Below are positions 36,640 to 45,566 of a DNA stretch of 64,000 nt, piece by piece. A program made the translations under genes and the position numbers. Source of the DNA: Thermoproteota archaeon (GTDB lineage: Archaea > Korarchaeota > Korarchaeia > Korarchaeales > Korarchaeaceae); NCBI GenBank assembly GCA_027491485.1, contig JAOZGR010000001.1:392001-456000 (forward strand), in the 5' to 3' direction. How positions within the stretch are numbered: position 1 is the stretch's first letter; the number at the start of each line of letters is the position of its first letter. Below the pieces are notes generated by a model. The model had not been told where the DNA came from, did not search any database, and saw nothing but the letters and a program-made list of their open reading frames with translations.

Positions 36640-37194
36640 TTAGGGAGAAAGCCCCTCCAATATTCTAGCTACTATATCTACAATTCTTAACTGTTCTGGA
36701 ATTTTAGATTCTATGGAAAACCTAGCTACTAGTCTAGATGCCTCCTCGTAGGAAATTCCAACACTAGATATGTAAGATGTGCCTTTAGGAGTCTTTACAG
36801 GGATGTAGGGAGGATTCCTTCTAACTAGGGGGATTTTATCCTCCATCCCAGCGGAAATCAAAGCCCTTTCAATCTCTTCTGTAGGTTCCCTTGAAATTAC
36901 TGCTATAATGGGGATGCCTGTTACTCTATACACTCTATGAAGATCTAAGACATTGAGACCACCAAATGTCGTCCCATGAGCTAAAATGACCTTAGCCTCT
37001 CCTCGAATATCTGGGGCCGTAGACATTCTTATTATTGCATCTGTAGAATCGTTTCCATCGACTTCAATAATCTCTCTTAAAGAGAGCTCCAAGATGAGTT
37101 CCCGAAAGAGGAGACCAACTAGGAAGGTATATTTGTCTTTACCTCTCTTGAATGGAGAATCGTCGATAGCAAGGATTCGTATTCCCCTCTTCAT
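36640..37194 (-). CDS. DUF99 family protein (endonuclease V-like)
   Basis: The 184-residue protein has RILAIDDSPFKRGKDK at the N-terminus, a HGTTFGGLNVLDLHRVYRVTGIPIIAVISR core and a C-terminal helix. DUF99 (PF01949) resembles endonuclease V folds, suggesting nucleic-acid processing. ATG 37194. The promoter region shared with the next divergent gene holds two operator-like repeats. Confidence 0.82.
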   Translation of the reverse strand: MKRGIRILAIDDSPFKRGKDKYTFLVGLLFRELILELSLREIIEVDGNDSTDAIIRMSTAPDIRGEAKVILAHGTTFGGLNVLDLHRVYRVTGIPIIAVISREPTEEIERALISAGMEDKIPLVRRNPPYIPVKTPKGTSYISSVGISYEEASRLVARFSIESKIPEQLRIVDIVARILEGLSP

Positions 37195-37233
37195 TCTAAT
37201 GAATCTGGGGGTGATAGGTAAAAATCAAATTAC

Positions 37234-37280
37234 CCCCAAATTTAGGGGTATATTTATATATTGTCCCCTAAATTTATAGG
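37234..37280 (+). promoter_or_regulatory. Paired palindromic operators around a TATA box
   Basis: CCCCAAATTTAGGGG (37234-37248) and CCCCTAAATTTATAGG (37265-37280) are near-palindromes of one consensus, CCCCTAAATTTAGGGG. They flank TATATTTATATAT (37250-37262), which is the likely TATA box of the gene starting at 37284. The halves AAATTTAGGGG and CCCCTAAATTT also form an 11-bp inverted repeat around it. A dimeric repressor bound here would cover the promoter. Confidence 0.7.
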
Positions 37281-37283
37281 CTA

Positions 37284-37631
37284 ATGTCTCGCAGGAAAAG
37301 TACAGAAAAAGTCTGTCCTAGATGTGGACAGCCATATAGCTACATAGAAAGGAAGAGGGTAAGGGGGACTCAACAAAAATACTATTATGCAGTCCATTTA
37401 GTTAAGGAAGAAGGCAAATGGAAAAAGAAGCGGTGTTATCTGGGACCTAAAGTATATACTCATGTAACTAAGATACAGGGATTCCAGCTGTATGGCTTGA
37501 TGGAGACGAAAAGACTCATTGAGTATCTGGAAGATATAACTCAAGAGATTCTGTCTAGGGCCAATAAACTGACGGAAGATGACATAAAAAGGGTAAAGAG
37601 GATACGAGAGATGCTCAGTTCCTTAGAATAG
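37284..37631 (+). CDS. Unknown small zinc-finger-like protein
   Basis: The 115-residue basic protein has CPRCG at residues 11-15, a tyrosine-rich stretch KYYYAVHLVKE, RCYLGPKVYTHVT and a C-terminal coiled-coil-like helix from about residue 75. The CPRCG...YY...RCYLGP arrangement resembles small archaeal single-domain zinc-ribbon proteins of unknown role. No family assignment is certain. Transcription looks tightly regulated by the paired palindromes; the ATG is just past the second operator, implying a leaderless mRNA. Confidence 0.65.
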   Translation: MSRRKSTEKVCPRCGQPYSYIERKRVRGTQQKYYYAVHLVKEEGKWKKKRCYLGPKVYTHVTKIQGFQLYGLMETKRLIEYLEDITQEILSRANKLTEDDIKRVKRIREMLSSLE

Positions 37632-37746
37632 TTTTCTTGCTGGAGATTTCCGAGCACTGATATTCCTTTTATAGCGCTTATACTCTCACGGAAGAAGCGG
37701 TTTTCTCCCTAGTATGTTTATATTATCTCAAGGAAGCTTACGCAGG

Positions 37747-38508
37747 ATGGGACCTATAGAAGTCAGTATCAAGGAGAAAATGGTAAGAGAAGCGCTCTTA
37801 GCAATCCTCCTTGACCCGGCGAAGGTAGATAGAGACACCTCCTCAAAGATATCTAAACAGGCCAAGGATGGAGGCGCGGACCTCGTCTTCATAGGGGGGT
37901 CTGTTGGCGCAGGATATGGTCTAAACGATACCATTAAAGGTGTAAAGGAAGGTTCTGATTTACCAGTAATCTTGTTTCCGGGGAATGTAGACGGCGTCTC
38001 TCCCCTAGCTGATGCACTCCTCTTTATGTCGTTGCTGAACTCCTCTAACCCCTACTGGATAATCCAGGCCCAAGCGTTGGCCGCACCAGTTGTGAGAAGA
38101 ATGGGTATAGAAGCAATACCTACCGCCTACCTCATAGTGGAGCCTGGGGAGAAGAGCGCTGCCGGCTGGGTTGGATGGGTTAATCCCATTCCTAGATCAA
38201 AACCGGAGATTGCTTTAGCATATTCGATGGCTGCAGAACTTCTAGGCATTAGATGGGTATATCTAGAGGCAGGTAGCGGAGCAGAGAAACCGGTACCTAC
38301 GAGAACAGTCTTACTAGTTAGTGAAAATACCTCACTCGGGTTAATAGTTGGTGGCGGTATAAAATCTCCCGAGCTCGTGAGGGAGAGGGTAAACGCAGGG
38401 GCTGATATAATCGTTATAGGAACGCATATAGAGGAGGGGGGAGATATAGCCTCGAAAGTAGAGGAAATGAAGAGGGAGACTATAAGGACGGAACCGAAAC
38501 ATTTATGA
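37747..38508 (+). CDS. Geranylgeranylglyceryl phosphate synthase
   Basis: GGGP synthase makes the first ether bond of archaeal lipids, joining glycerol-1-phosphate and GGPP. The TIM barrel shows LLDPAKV (metal-binding Asp), LVFIGGSVG, PVILFPGN, YLEAGSGAEKPV and GGGIKSPELV (phosphate-binding). A TATA-like TTTATATTA is 25 nt before ATG 37747, giving a leaderless start and 253 residues; an in-frame ATG at 37714 would add eleven residues. GGR at 10.6 kb acts later in the same pathway. Confidence 0.92.
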   Translation: MGPIEVSIKEKMVREALLAILLDPAKVDRDTSSKISKQAKDGGADLVFIGGSVGAGYGLNDTIKGVKEGSDLPVILFPGNVDGVSPLADALLFMSLLNSSNPYWIIQAQALAAPVVRRMGIEAIPTAYLIVEPGEKSAAGWVGWVNPIPRSKPEIALAYSMAAELLGIRWVYLEAGSGAEKPVPTRTVLLVSENTSLGLIVGGGIKSPELVRERVNAGADIIVIGTHIEEGGDIASKVEEMKRETIRTEPKHL

Positions 38509-38534
38509 AATCGTCACCCTCTCAACTGTCTGGA

Positions 38535-38610
38535 AGCCCCGTGGTGTAGCGGCCAAGCACGCCGGGCTCTGGACCCGGAGACCCCGGTTCGAATCCGGGC
38601 GGGGCTACCA
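38535..38610 (+). tRNA. tRNA-Gln (CTG)
   Basis: Acceptor AGCCCCG/CGGGGCT, discriminator A, encoded CCA. Anticodon loop CTCTGGA in a CCGGG/CCCGG stem gives CTG. T loop TTCGAAT. No intron. Confidence 0.95.
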
Positions 38611-38721
38611 CAATTCTTATTTCAGCTTAAGAGAGATCCATCTTCACCAAAATTACTACATGAGATGGATACTGGCTAGAGCAACCTAATAATTAGATCA
38701 TTGGAGCAGAAAAGGAGATTA

Positions 38722-38798
38722 TGGCGGGCCCGGAGGGCTTCGAACCCTCGACCTCCCGGTTAAGAGCCGGGCGCTCTACCATTCTGAGCTACGGGCCC
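38722..38798 (-). tRNA. tRNA-Lys (CTT)
   Basis: Read on the minus strand: acceptor GGGCCCG/CGGGCCC, discriminator G, encoded CCA; D loop with GG; anticodon loop CTCTTAA gives CTT; T loop TTCGAAG. No intron. It lies 38 bases from the sucC stop. Confidence 0.95.
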
Positions 38799-38836
38799 TA
38801 TCACTACCGAAGGCAGAAGGATATAAAAAAATTCCC

Positions 38837-39967
38837 TCACTTGGCTAGCTCTATTGCATGCCTTACGGCCTCTTCAGCCTGCTCTGTAGCCTTTATCCCT
38901 AATCTTTCCAGTATCTCCTTGCCTTCCTTAGCTCTATTGCCAGACATCCTCACTACTACCGGTACCTTCAGCAATCCCTTCTCCACTATAGTCTTAACGC
39001 CTTCAGCCACATCAACAGCGCTTGTGATACCGCAGAGAGTGTTTATTAGTACCACCTTTACATTAGGATTGCTAACTACAAGTTCTAATGCCTCGGCGAC
39101 ACGTTCAGCTGAAGCTCCTCCACCTACATCACAGAAATTCGCTGGTTTCCCACCAAATGTGTAAACAAGATCCATGGTGGCCATCGCCAGCCCAGCACCA
39201 TTTGCCATAGTACCTATATTCCCATCAAGTTCGACGTAGGCTATACCTCTCCTCTTAGCTTCAGCTTCTCTTGGGTTACCTACCGCATAATACCTCTTCT
39301 CGAACTCCTTATGTCTAAACAGGGCATTGTCGTCTATCTCTATTCTTGCATCTAGTGCTAAAACCCTCCCGTCTTCTGTAACCGCTAAGGGATTTATCTC
39401 GAGCATCATCGCGTCATAGTCCCTAGCTACCTCCCAGAGAGCCATTATCACCTTCTGGATTTCCCTTAACTTATCTGGGGCATTCATTGATGCATTCTTC
39501 GCTAATGACCTAGATATGTAGGGAACCATTCCGAGCAGCGGATGAACCGATCTCTTCTCTAAAGATTCAGGATGCTCAGCAGCTATCTCCTCAACCTCCA
39601 TCCCTCCATAGGGTGTTGATATGAAGGTCATGCTCCTCGCATTCCTATCAGCTATTGCTCCCACGTATATCTCGGTTTTCACACTTATTGGCTCCTCTAC
39701 TAATAGGGATTCTGGCTTGTAACCATAGAAAGTCTTTGATAGCAGCTCACTGGCTACTTGACGGGCCTCTTCAGGTGAATTTACGACCTTAATACCTCCG
39801 GCCTTACCCCTCTGACCATGGGGTATTTGGATCTTTATAACAGCCTTACCACCAAGCTTTTCCGTGATAGTAGCTGCCTCTTCAGGTGTTCTGGCGACCT
39901 CGCCCCTTGGAACGGGCACACCTCTCGAAGCAAGCGCTTCCTTTGACTCATACTCCAATAATCTCAT
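38837..39967 (-). CDS. sucC: Succinyl-CoA synthetase beta subunit
   Basis: The beta subunit of succinyl-CoA synthetase (ADP-forming) has an N-terminal ATP-grasp domain (MRLLEYESKEALASRGVPVPRG, KIQIPHGQRGKAGGIKVV) with ADP-binding residues, and a C-terminal ligase domain (NGAGLAMATMDLV, INTLCGITSAVDVAEGV). ATG 39967 is preferred; an earlier start at 40000 adds an 11-residue unrelated leader. Unusually it is divergent from sucD rather than co-transcribed with it. Confidence 0.94.
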   Translation of the reverse strand: MRLLEYESKEALASRGVPVPRGEVARTPEEAATITEKLGGKAVIKIQIPHGQRGKAGGIKVVNSPEEARQVASELLSKTFYGYKPESLLVEEPISVKTEIYVGAIADRNARSMTFISTPYGGMEVEEIAAEHPESLEKRSVHPLLGMVPYISRSLAKNASMNAPDKLREIQKVIMALWEVARDYDAMMLEINPLAVTEDGRVLALDARIEIDDNALFRHKEFEKRYYAVGNPREAEAKRRGIAYVELDGNIGTMANGAGLAMATMDLVYTFGGKPANFCDVGGGASAERVAEALELVVSNPNVKVVLINTLCGITSAVDVAEGVKTIVEKGLLKVPVVVRMSGNRAKEGKEILERLGIKATEQAEEAVRHAIELAK

Positions 39968-40029
39968 ATGGTTTTGTTCACTACCAATAATTTTAATCAT
40001 TTACATAGTATGACAGGGCTGGTGGTTAC

Positions 40030-40914
40030 ATGGCTATACTTGTGAGGGAAGGCATGAAGGTCCTCGTTCAAGGAATCACCGGGAGGCAGGGCACCATACA
40101 TACGAAGCTAATGCTGGATTATGGTACAAATATTGTTGCTGGCGTCACTCCTGGGAAAGCGGGTACAGAGGTACATGGAGTCCCGGTCTTCGACACAATA
40201 GAAGATGCGATAAGTAAAGTAGGTCCTATCGATGCTTCCATAATTTTCGTCCCAGCTCCCTTTGCATTAGACGCAGTAATAGAGGCCGTTGATAACAAAA
40301 TACCCCTTGTAGTGGTCATCACGGAGGGTATACCCGTTCATGACACAGCTAAGTTCGTCAGTTACGCAAAGAGTAAAGGAACTGTAATAATAGGCCCTAA
40401 CTGCCCTGGCATTATAGCTCCTGGTAGGGTGAAGATAGGCATAATGCCAGCGGACGCGTTTGCGCCTGGGCCGGTTGGTATCGTTTCTAGGAGTGGAACT
40501 CTAACGTATGAGATATCTATCTCCCTAAAGGAGGCCGGCTATGGATCTAGTACTACAATAGGGATAGGAGGTGATCCTATAACTGGCCTAAACTTCATAG
40601 AAGTACTTGAAATGTTTAAGGAGGATCCTGAAACCAAAGCTGTCGTACTAGTAGGTGAAATCGGAGGAGATGCCGAGGAGAGGGCTGCTAAGTACATAAA
40701 GGAGACGAACTATCCCAAACCTGTAGTTGCCTATGTAGCTGGAAGGACAGCGCCACCAGGAAAGAGGATGGGACATGCAGGTGCAATAATCACTGGAGGC
40801 CAAGGAACTGTGGAAAGCAAGGAGAAAGCATTCAGAGAGGCAGGCGTCCCAGTTGCTAAGACACCATTTGAAATAGCTCCTCTACTAGAGAAAATCATGA
40901 AGGAGAAATCATGA
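40030..40914 (+). CDS. sucD: Succinyl-CoA synthetase alpha subunit
   Basis: The alpha subunit carries the phosphohistidine and the CoA-binding Rossmann fold. [12 protein letters not shown] is near residues 14-25, [14 protein letters not shown] and SRSGTLTYE lie in the middle, and the active His is in [10 protein letters not shown] near residue 242. At 294 residues it is normal. Its start is 62 nt from the preferred sucC start on the other strand, so both promoters share that gap. Together they make or use succinyl-CoA in the TCA cycle. Confidence 0.95.
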   Translation: MAILVREGMKVLVQGITGRQGTIHTKLMLDYGTNIVAGVTPGKAGTEVHGVPVFDTIEDAISKVGPIDASIIFVPAPFALDAVIEAVDNKIPLVVVITEGIPVHDTAKFVSYAKSKGTVIIGPNCPGIIAPGRVKIGIMPADAFAPGPVGIVSRSGTLTYEISISLKEAGYGSSTTIGIGGDPITGLNFIEVLEMFKEDPETKAVVLVGEIGGDAEERAAKYIKETNYPKPVVAYVAGRTAPPGKRMGHAGAIITGGQGTVESKEKAFREAGVPVAKTPFEIAPLLEKIMKEKS

Positions 40915-41202
40915 ACCATCCTCTTTAGTTTCTTCTGTCTCTGGAGGGGCTCTTTCTTCAAGTCCTTCTATCTCCTTTTGCTTCTCTATTTGTATCAGGA
41001 GACCCTTGCCTTCTTCAGTTATTCTATAGAACGTATATCCCCCATGAGAGAATCTCTCTACCAAATTCTCCCTGACTAATTCCTCCATTAGCGGTTTTAA
41101 GACAGTAACTGATATATCTAGCTTCCTTAACAAATCTCTGGCGTGAAGGGTCTCTGCCTCACTGAGAACTTTGAGTACCCTCTCCCTCAGACCTAGGCTC
41201 AT
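40909..41202 (-). CDS. Winged-helix regulator
   Basis: A 97-residue wHTH protein: [44 protein letters not shown], a wing [15 protein letters not shown], then an acidic C-terminal tail ([10 protein letters not shown]). It is likely a small transcription factor. ATG 41202 is chosen because a TATA-like AACTTTATG lies about 25 nt upstream; TTG 41241 and ATG 41217 are alternatives. Its 3' end overlaps the sucD stop by six bases. Confidence 0.72.
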   Translation of the reverse strand: MSLGLRERVLKVLSEAETLHARDLLRKLDISVTVLKPLMEELVRENLVERFSHGGYTFYRITEEGKGLLIQIEKQKEIEGLEERAPPETEETKEDGS

Positions 41203-41273
41203 GAGGCTATGGTACATCTCCAAGGCATAAAGTTTTATCAAGGGATGTATCGAACCTTAGATGGGAGATCCAA

Positions 41274-41438
41274 ATGCCAGTTGAAGATCCATTCAAGAGA
41301 AGTATCGCTATGAAGGCACTCCTCGGATACAAGATCTGCAGGAAGTGCGGTGCTAGAAACCCTCTATCGGCTACTAGATGTAGGAGATGCCGAAGTAAGA
41401 ACCTTAGGCCGAAGAAGACGAAACTCGTAAGGAAGTAA
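41274..41438 (+). CDS. rpl40e: 50S ribosomal protein L40e
   Basis: A 54-residue basic protein: MPVEDPFKRSIAMKALLGYK, then a zinc ribbon with CRKCG at 22-26 and CRRC at 36-39, then KNLRPKKTKL. This spacing and the ARNP between the cysteine pairs are characteristic of L40e. It is short and easily missed. It faces the wHTH gene and probably shares a bidirectional promoter (AAGTTTTATC at 41230-41239). Confidence 0.93.
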   Translation: MPVEDPFKRSIAMKALLGYKICRKCGARNPLSATRCRRCRSKNLRPKKTKLVRK

Positions 41439-41487
41439 ATTCTCTGAAAAGTGAAACCTATTTATTCGGGGATGATTTAGTATGGGC

Positions 41488-41566
41488 GGGCCCGTAGCTC
41501 AGAAAGGATTAGAGCGCCGGCCTGCGGAGCCGGAGGTCGCGGGTTCAAGTCCCGCCGGGCCCGCCA
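41488..41566 (+). tRNA. tRNA-Arg (GCG)
   Basis: Acceptor GGGCCCG/CGGGCCC, discriminator G, encoded CCA; anticodon loop CTGCGGA in a CCGGC/GCCGG stem gives GCG; T loop TTCAAGT. The next gene's GTG start is only five bases past CCA. Confidence 0.95.
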
Positions 41567-41571
41567 TATTA

Positions 41572-42561
41572 GTGTTCCTAATTATCTTTGGGGCTCTAAG
41601 TCCGATAGCAGTTACAGCACAAGGCGCGTCTTTTGATGCGGTTATAGTAAGAGGAGATATATACACAGATTGGGCTGTTGCAATGGCCTATGGTATAACA
41701 CATGGCTCTTGGGTAGTGCATCTCACGACTTACAATGAGGGAGAGGTCCTGAACCTATTATCAGGCCTGATGAGGTTCAAGAAGGGGATTAATATACTCA
41801 TAATAGGCGCACCGAACGCGGTTCCAATGGAATTCGAGGATAAGATAAGGTCTATAGGTGCTGATGTGAAGAGGATAGGAGGACCCACTAGGTTAGATAC
41901 ATCCCTCCTCTTAGCTATGTACTATTGGAATGATTGCGAATCTCTCATACTCTCAGATGGTTTCAATTCCTCTTACTACATGGTCGCCCTTTCTGCGGCT
42001 GTGGAACATAAAGCCCCAATAATCTACACAAAGGAGGGCAACCCCCCCGAAGGATTTGAAGTCGCTTTGAGGGATCATCTGAAGAGTGTAAAGGAAATAT
42101 ATATAATAGGCGATAGCTTAAATGGAGAATATAGGTCCCACTTACTATCTGAAGGCTATAAGATCGTGAACCTAATAGAAGTGAATCGTACTTCAACTTA
42201 TAGAGAGGGATGGTCCCCAACGTTTATAGTAAGGGAGATCCTTAACCCGCTTCCACTACTCTCCGGCTTAGTTGTTGGCTTCTTGCTAATGCTAATTATT
42301 CATCTAAGGATGATAAAACGTGAGGAGACCACCATGGATCTAATAGATTTCTTTACAGTTGATGAGAGGAAAGTTATCGAGATAGTTATGGAGAAGGGAG
42401 AGGTGTCTCAGGAGGAGCTACCGGAGCTAACTGGCTTCTCCAAACCGAAGATCAGCAGGCTCCTTAAAGATCTTGTCGATAGAAAAGTGGTAGAAAGAAA
42501 GAAATTTGGTAAAACATACCTAGTTAAACTCACGGATAATTTCAAATCACATCTTGAATAA
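41572..42561 (+). CDS. Membrane-anchored protein: secreted CWB2-like domain plus cytoplasmic winged helix
   Basis: From GTG 41572 the 329-residue protein begins with a signal-like hydrophobic segment (FLIIFGALSPIAVTAQG). A long external domain with ILIIGAPNAVP, RIGGPTRLDTSLLLA and EIYIIGDSLN resembles cell-wall-binding type 2 repeats (PF04122). A transmembrane helix (LLSGLVVGFLLMLIIHL, about residues 227-245) precedes a cytoplasmic basic hinge and winged-helix domain (VDERKVIEIVMEKGEVSQEELPELTGFSKPKISRLLKDL). This looks like a one-component membrane regulator. An in-frame ATG at 41482 runs through tRNA-Arg and is unlikely. Confidence 0.75.
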   Translation: MFLIIFGALSPIAVTAQGASFDAVIVRGDIYTDWAVAMAYGITHGSWVVHLTTYNEGEVLNLLSGLMRFKKGINILIIGAPNAVPMEFEDKIRSIGADVKRIGGPTRLDTSLLLAMYYWNDCESLILSDGFNSSYYMVALSAAVEHKAPIIYTKEGNPPEGFEVALRDHLKSVKEIYIIGDSLNGEYRSHLLSEGYKIVNLIEVNRTSTYREGWSPTFIVREILNPLPLLSGLVVGFLLMLIIHLRMIKREETTMDLIDFFTVDERKVIEIVMEKGEVSQEELPELTGFSKPKISRLLKDLVDRKVVERKKFGKTYLVKLTDNFKSHLE

Positions 42562-42641
42562 CCCTGTAATGAAAACATGTCCTGGTACCATCCTGACCCA
42601 AGGGCTACCTTTAAATTACCAATTATAGTCCCCTTACCGGA

Positions 42642-42857
42642 GTGATAAAATTGGCAAGCGAGAGCCAAGCCTTCGTACTTCTGCCCTCGGATGAAGAGGC
42701 ATTCTGTACCTCTTGTGGAAGGAAAGTTACCTATGAGAGAGGTGTAGTGGCCTTCCGGTGCCCTAACTGCGGCGAAGCCATTATAATAAGGTGCAGCATA
42801 TGCAGGAAGCAAGCTAACGAATATGTCTGTCCAAACTGCGGTTTCATAGGTCCGTGA
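42642..42857 (+). CDS. Small zinc-ribbon protein (HVO_2753-like)
   Basis: The 71-residue protein has four CxxC pairs: CTSCG, CPNCG, CSIC and CPNCG, i.e. two zinc ribbons. This matches the HVO_2753-type archaeal family, often encoded next to EF-1 beta, as here (10 nt before it). The function is unclear; regulatory or translation-related roles are known only for a few members. Confidence 0.85.
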   Translation: MIKLASESQAFVLLPSDEEAFCTSCGRKVTYERGVVAFRCPNCGEAIIIRCSICRKQANEYVCPNCGFIGP

Positions 42858-42867
42858 GGTGTTTGGC

Positions 42868-43137
42868 ATGGCGAAGATAATGGCCATGGTTAGGGTACTG
42901 TTAGATGGTAGTGTCCAGCTATCCAACGTTGTTGAAGGGATAAGAAAGGCCCTTCAATCGGTTGGGGCTAATCTTGAGAGGTATGAGGAAAACCCTATTG
43001 GATTTGGGATAACTGCCCTTAACGTGATCCTCACGGCCCCCGAGGAAGATGGTATAACGGATAGGATAATGGATGCTCTTCAAGGAGTAGAAGGAGTAAG
43101 TAGTGTTGAACTTGAGATGGTTAGCAGGGCGAGCTGA
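42868..43137 (+). CDS. Elongation factor 1-beta
   Basis: aEF-1B is the guanine-nucleotide exchange factor for EF-1 alpha. The 89-residue alpha/beta domain shows MAKIMAMVRVLLDGS, ENPIGFGITALNVILTAPE and DALQGVEGVSSVELEMV. ATG 42868 has GAGGTG six bases upstream; GTG 42859 is an alternative. It is co-transcribed with the zinc-ribbon gene and the following winged-helix gene. Confidence 0.93.
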   Translation: MAKIMAMVRVLLDGSVQLSNVVEGIRKALQSVGANLERYEENPIGFGITALNVILTAPEEDGITDRIMDALQGVEGVSSVELEMVSRAS

Positions 43138-43138
43138 G

Positions 43139-43387
43139 ATGTCAAAGAACACTCCTCTCTTAAATGCCATATACGATATCGTCAGGAGTAAAAAGGCCAT
43201 CAGTGACAGGGATCTATATGAACTAATATCGTCTAAAATTCCCGGGGTATCCCTCTCTCAGATAGAAGAGGCCTTACTCAAACTCGAGGTATTAGGTAAA
43301 GTGGTTGCTTCTTCTAGTGGTAAGAAGGGAGAACTCCTCATAGAGATAGCAGAGGGTAGGAGATATCTTACTCCCGATGAGGAGTGA
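43139..43387 (+). CDS. Small winged-helix-like protein
   Basis: An 82-residue protein: LLNAIYDIVRSKKAISDRDLYELIS, SLSQIEEALLKLEVLGKVVASSSGKKGELLIEIAEG, a compact wHTH-like fold with little else. ATG 43139 starts two bases after the EF-1B stop, implying coupling. No family recognised with certainty; role unknown. Confidence 0.68.
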   Translation: MSKNTPLLNAIYDIVRSKKAISDRDLYELISSKIPGVSLSQIEEALLKLEVLGKVVASSSGKKGELLIEIAEGRRYLTPDEE

Positions 43388-43388
43388 C

Positions 43389-44417
43389 CTAGAACCAGGC
43401 TTCCAATCCTCCCCCTGCTAATAGCTTATATGCCTCCTCTATCTCATTTATAACTTTCAATACTCTCTCCCGTGAGAACTCATGTTCTTCTGCCATGAAC
43501 TTAAGCAAACCTTCCCTATCAGGCCTCTTAAGCTGGACATCATACTCATCAGTGGTTGGGGGGTTCAAGAAGAACTCATATATCTGCATAGGATCGACAT
43601 CAAATTCCCAGTTTACCTTTGAGAATACGATATCTGGATCCTTATACCTTCTCACGAGCTCTAATGCCCTCTTAGGCCCTATCCCCTTGATACCACCCGG
43701 ATTATAATCTGTGCCGACTAAAATCCCTAGCACGACAAGCTGCTGCCTACTTATACCTAACTCTTCAAGGACGTTCTTTAACTCAATTAGTTCCGGGTGT
43801 ATATCGATATAGACATTCTTTCCGGGGAGCTTCCTCTTTCCGGTTATCGTTAAATTCCTAACCAGTCTCGGCGCCCCGAATAAGAGCGAATCGTAATCTT
43901 GAGAACCAGCTGCCCACACATCCCCCTTCATTGCTAGGTATGCTGCTTGAGCCTCTCCCTCGCTGGGCGCCTGTACAACTGGAACTCCCATTAGCCTAAG
44001 TATCTCTTTGGCATCTTCTACCATTTCGTCAGTCACGTTGAGGGCAGCCTGAGCGTATTTTCTCGCCTCCTCTATCTCTCCCTTTTCTAACATTTCTCTC
44101 CACTTTATCTCGGCCTCCTCTCTTTGTCTAACCCTCTCCATTACAGTTTCAGTCTTAAACTCCGGTTTTTTGCCATCAAAGACATAAACAGGGATTATCC
44201 CCTCGCTCAGGAGATTTGCTGTTCTGTAAAATATCCCCGAATGTACGCTTGTTATTTCTCCTTTGCTAGTCATCAAGGGAGTTCCATCCGGTTGCCTTAT
44301 CTTTGCGAGGAACTGATACATTGCGTTAAATGCATCTATAGCTACCTTCTTACTCGAGAGGTCCTTAAGCCTAAGCTCCTTCTTTTTAGTAATCAACTCC
44401 CCTATCTTGACCCCCAT
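43389..44417 (-). CDS. fen: Flap endonuclease 1
   Basis: FEN1 removes 5' flaps during Okazaki fragment processing and repair. The N-terminal block starts [20 protein letters not shown] with [13 protein letters not shown]; the internal block has [14 protein letters not shown] and [16 protein letters not shown], supplying metal-binding acids. The helix-hairpin-helix is [28 protein letters not shown]-interacting tail LEAWF ends the protein. At 342 residues it is full length. Confidence 0.97.
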   Translation of the reverse strand: MGVKIGELITKKKELRLKDLSSKKVAIDAFNAMYQFLAKIRQPDGTPLMTSKGEITSVHSGIFYRTANLLSEGIIPVYVFDGKKPEFKTETVMERVRQREEAEIKWREMLEKGEIEEARKYAQAALNVTDEMVEDAKEILRLMGVPVVQAPSEGEAQAAYLAMKGDVWAAGSQDYDSLLFGAPRLVRNLTITGKRKLPGKNVYIDIHPELIELKNVLEELGISRQQLVVLGILVGTDYNPGGIKGIGPKRALELVRRYKDPDIVFSKVNWEFDVDPMQIYEFFLNPPTTDEYDVQLKRPDREGLLKFMAEEHEFSRERVLKVINEIEEAYKLLAGGGLEAWF

Positions 44418-44510
44418 TCGAGGTCACAGGTATATCACTTTGGAGGAAAATAAAGATTGTTAATGAGAAAATGTGATAGTTTATCAGAGGATACTTCAGA
44501 AGATCACAGA

Positions 44511-45566
44511 ATGAGGATAGGACTAATAGGACCCTACTATCCCGCTATAGGTGGTGTTCAGATATACTTAACGTACTTAGCAAGGGAGTTCCTGAACATG
44601 GGACACGAAGTTGTGGTATTTTCATATGCAAATGCCTCTCCTCAATCATACGAGAAGGTTGTTAGAACTCCGAGCCCAAAAATTCCTGGCCTCAGGGGAC
44701 TATCTTTCATAGTCTTCACAGCTCTAAATCTCTCGAGAGAGGAGTTAGATGTTATATCAGCGCATTACGCTCTAACATCGGGTGTGGCAGCTCTACTTTC
44801 AGGAAGGAGGTATACTGTGACCCTTCACGGGAGCGATCTAAAGATGGGAAGGAGTATCTGCAGGATGGTATCGATAAGATCGTCTGCCGTAATAACCGTC
44901 AGTAATTGGCTTAGGGATGAGATCGAGAAGATGGGATTGAAGGTTACTAAAGTCATCCCAGGAGGTATTGATGAGAAGCTATTTAGAGATCTCCCTCCCA
45001 AAGATCATGTAAGGGAAGAATTAGGTCTTAACGGGAGGATTGTACTCTCAGTAGGCTCTCTAACCCATGATAAAGGGTTCGACATGATACCAGTCATCGC
45101 AAAGATCGTCATATCTAAGGTCAAAGACGCTAAATTCCTTATAATAGGTGAAGGCCCCCTAGGTGAATCGATCTCAGGGAAGATAAAGGAGCTTGGTCTT
45201 AATGATGAGGTAAAACTCTTAGGGAGAAAGAGCTACCATGATACTATCAGGTACTACAGGGCAGCAGATATCCTACTACATCCAGCTAGGCATGAGGGAT
45301 ATGGGTTAGTGGCTCTAGAATCCCTAGCTGCAGGTACTCCGGTAGTAGCGACAAACATCGGTGGATTGAAGGATGTGGTAGAAAACGGGGTCAACGGCTT
45401 CTTAGCAAATATAGACCCCAAAACACTAGCAGAGAAGACAATAGAGCTTCTATTAAAGGAAGATCTCAGAAGGAAAATGGGGGAGAGAGGTAGAGAGAAG
45501 GCTCTTAAGAGAACTTGGAGGAGAGTAGCTGAGGAGTACATGGAAGTATTCGGGGGGTTGATATGA
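44511..45566 (+). CDS. Family 4 glycosyltransferase
   Basis: A GT-B transferase with N-terminal GPYYPAIGGVQIYLTYL and ISAHYALTSG, VTLHGSDLK, and a C-terminal domain with GRIVLSVGSLTHDKGFD, IIGEGPLG, LLHPARHEGYGLVALESLAAGTPV. The EGYGL...E pair matches the EX7E nucleotide-sugar motif. ATG 44511 (MRIGLIGP) suits the family; upstream TTG 44457 has GGAGG before it but adds a polar leader. The substrate is unknown. It overlaps pth2 by 4 nt. Confidence 0.88.
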   Translation: MRIGLIGPYYPAIGGVQIYLTYLAREFLNMGHEVVVFSYANASPQSYEKVVRTPSPKIPGLRGLSFIVFTALNLSREELDVISAHYALTSGVAALLSGRRYTVTLHGSDLKMGRSICRMVSIRSSAVITVSNWLRDEIEKMGLKVTKVIPGGIDEKLFRDLPPKDHVREELGLNGRIVLSVGSLTHDKGFDMIPVIAKIVISKVKDAKFLIIGEGPLGESISGKIKELGLNDEVKLLGRKSYHDTIRYYRAADILLHPARHEGYGLVALESLAAGTPVVATNIGGLKDVVENGVNGFLANIDPKTLAEKTIELLLKEDLRRKMGERGREKALKRTWRRVAEEYMEVFGGLI

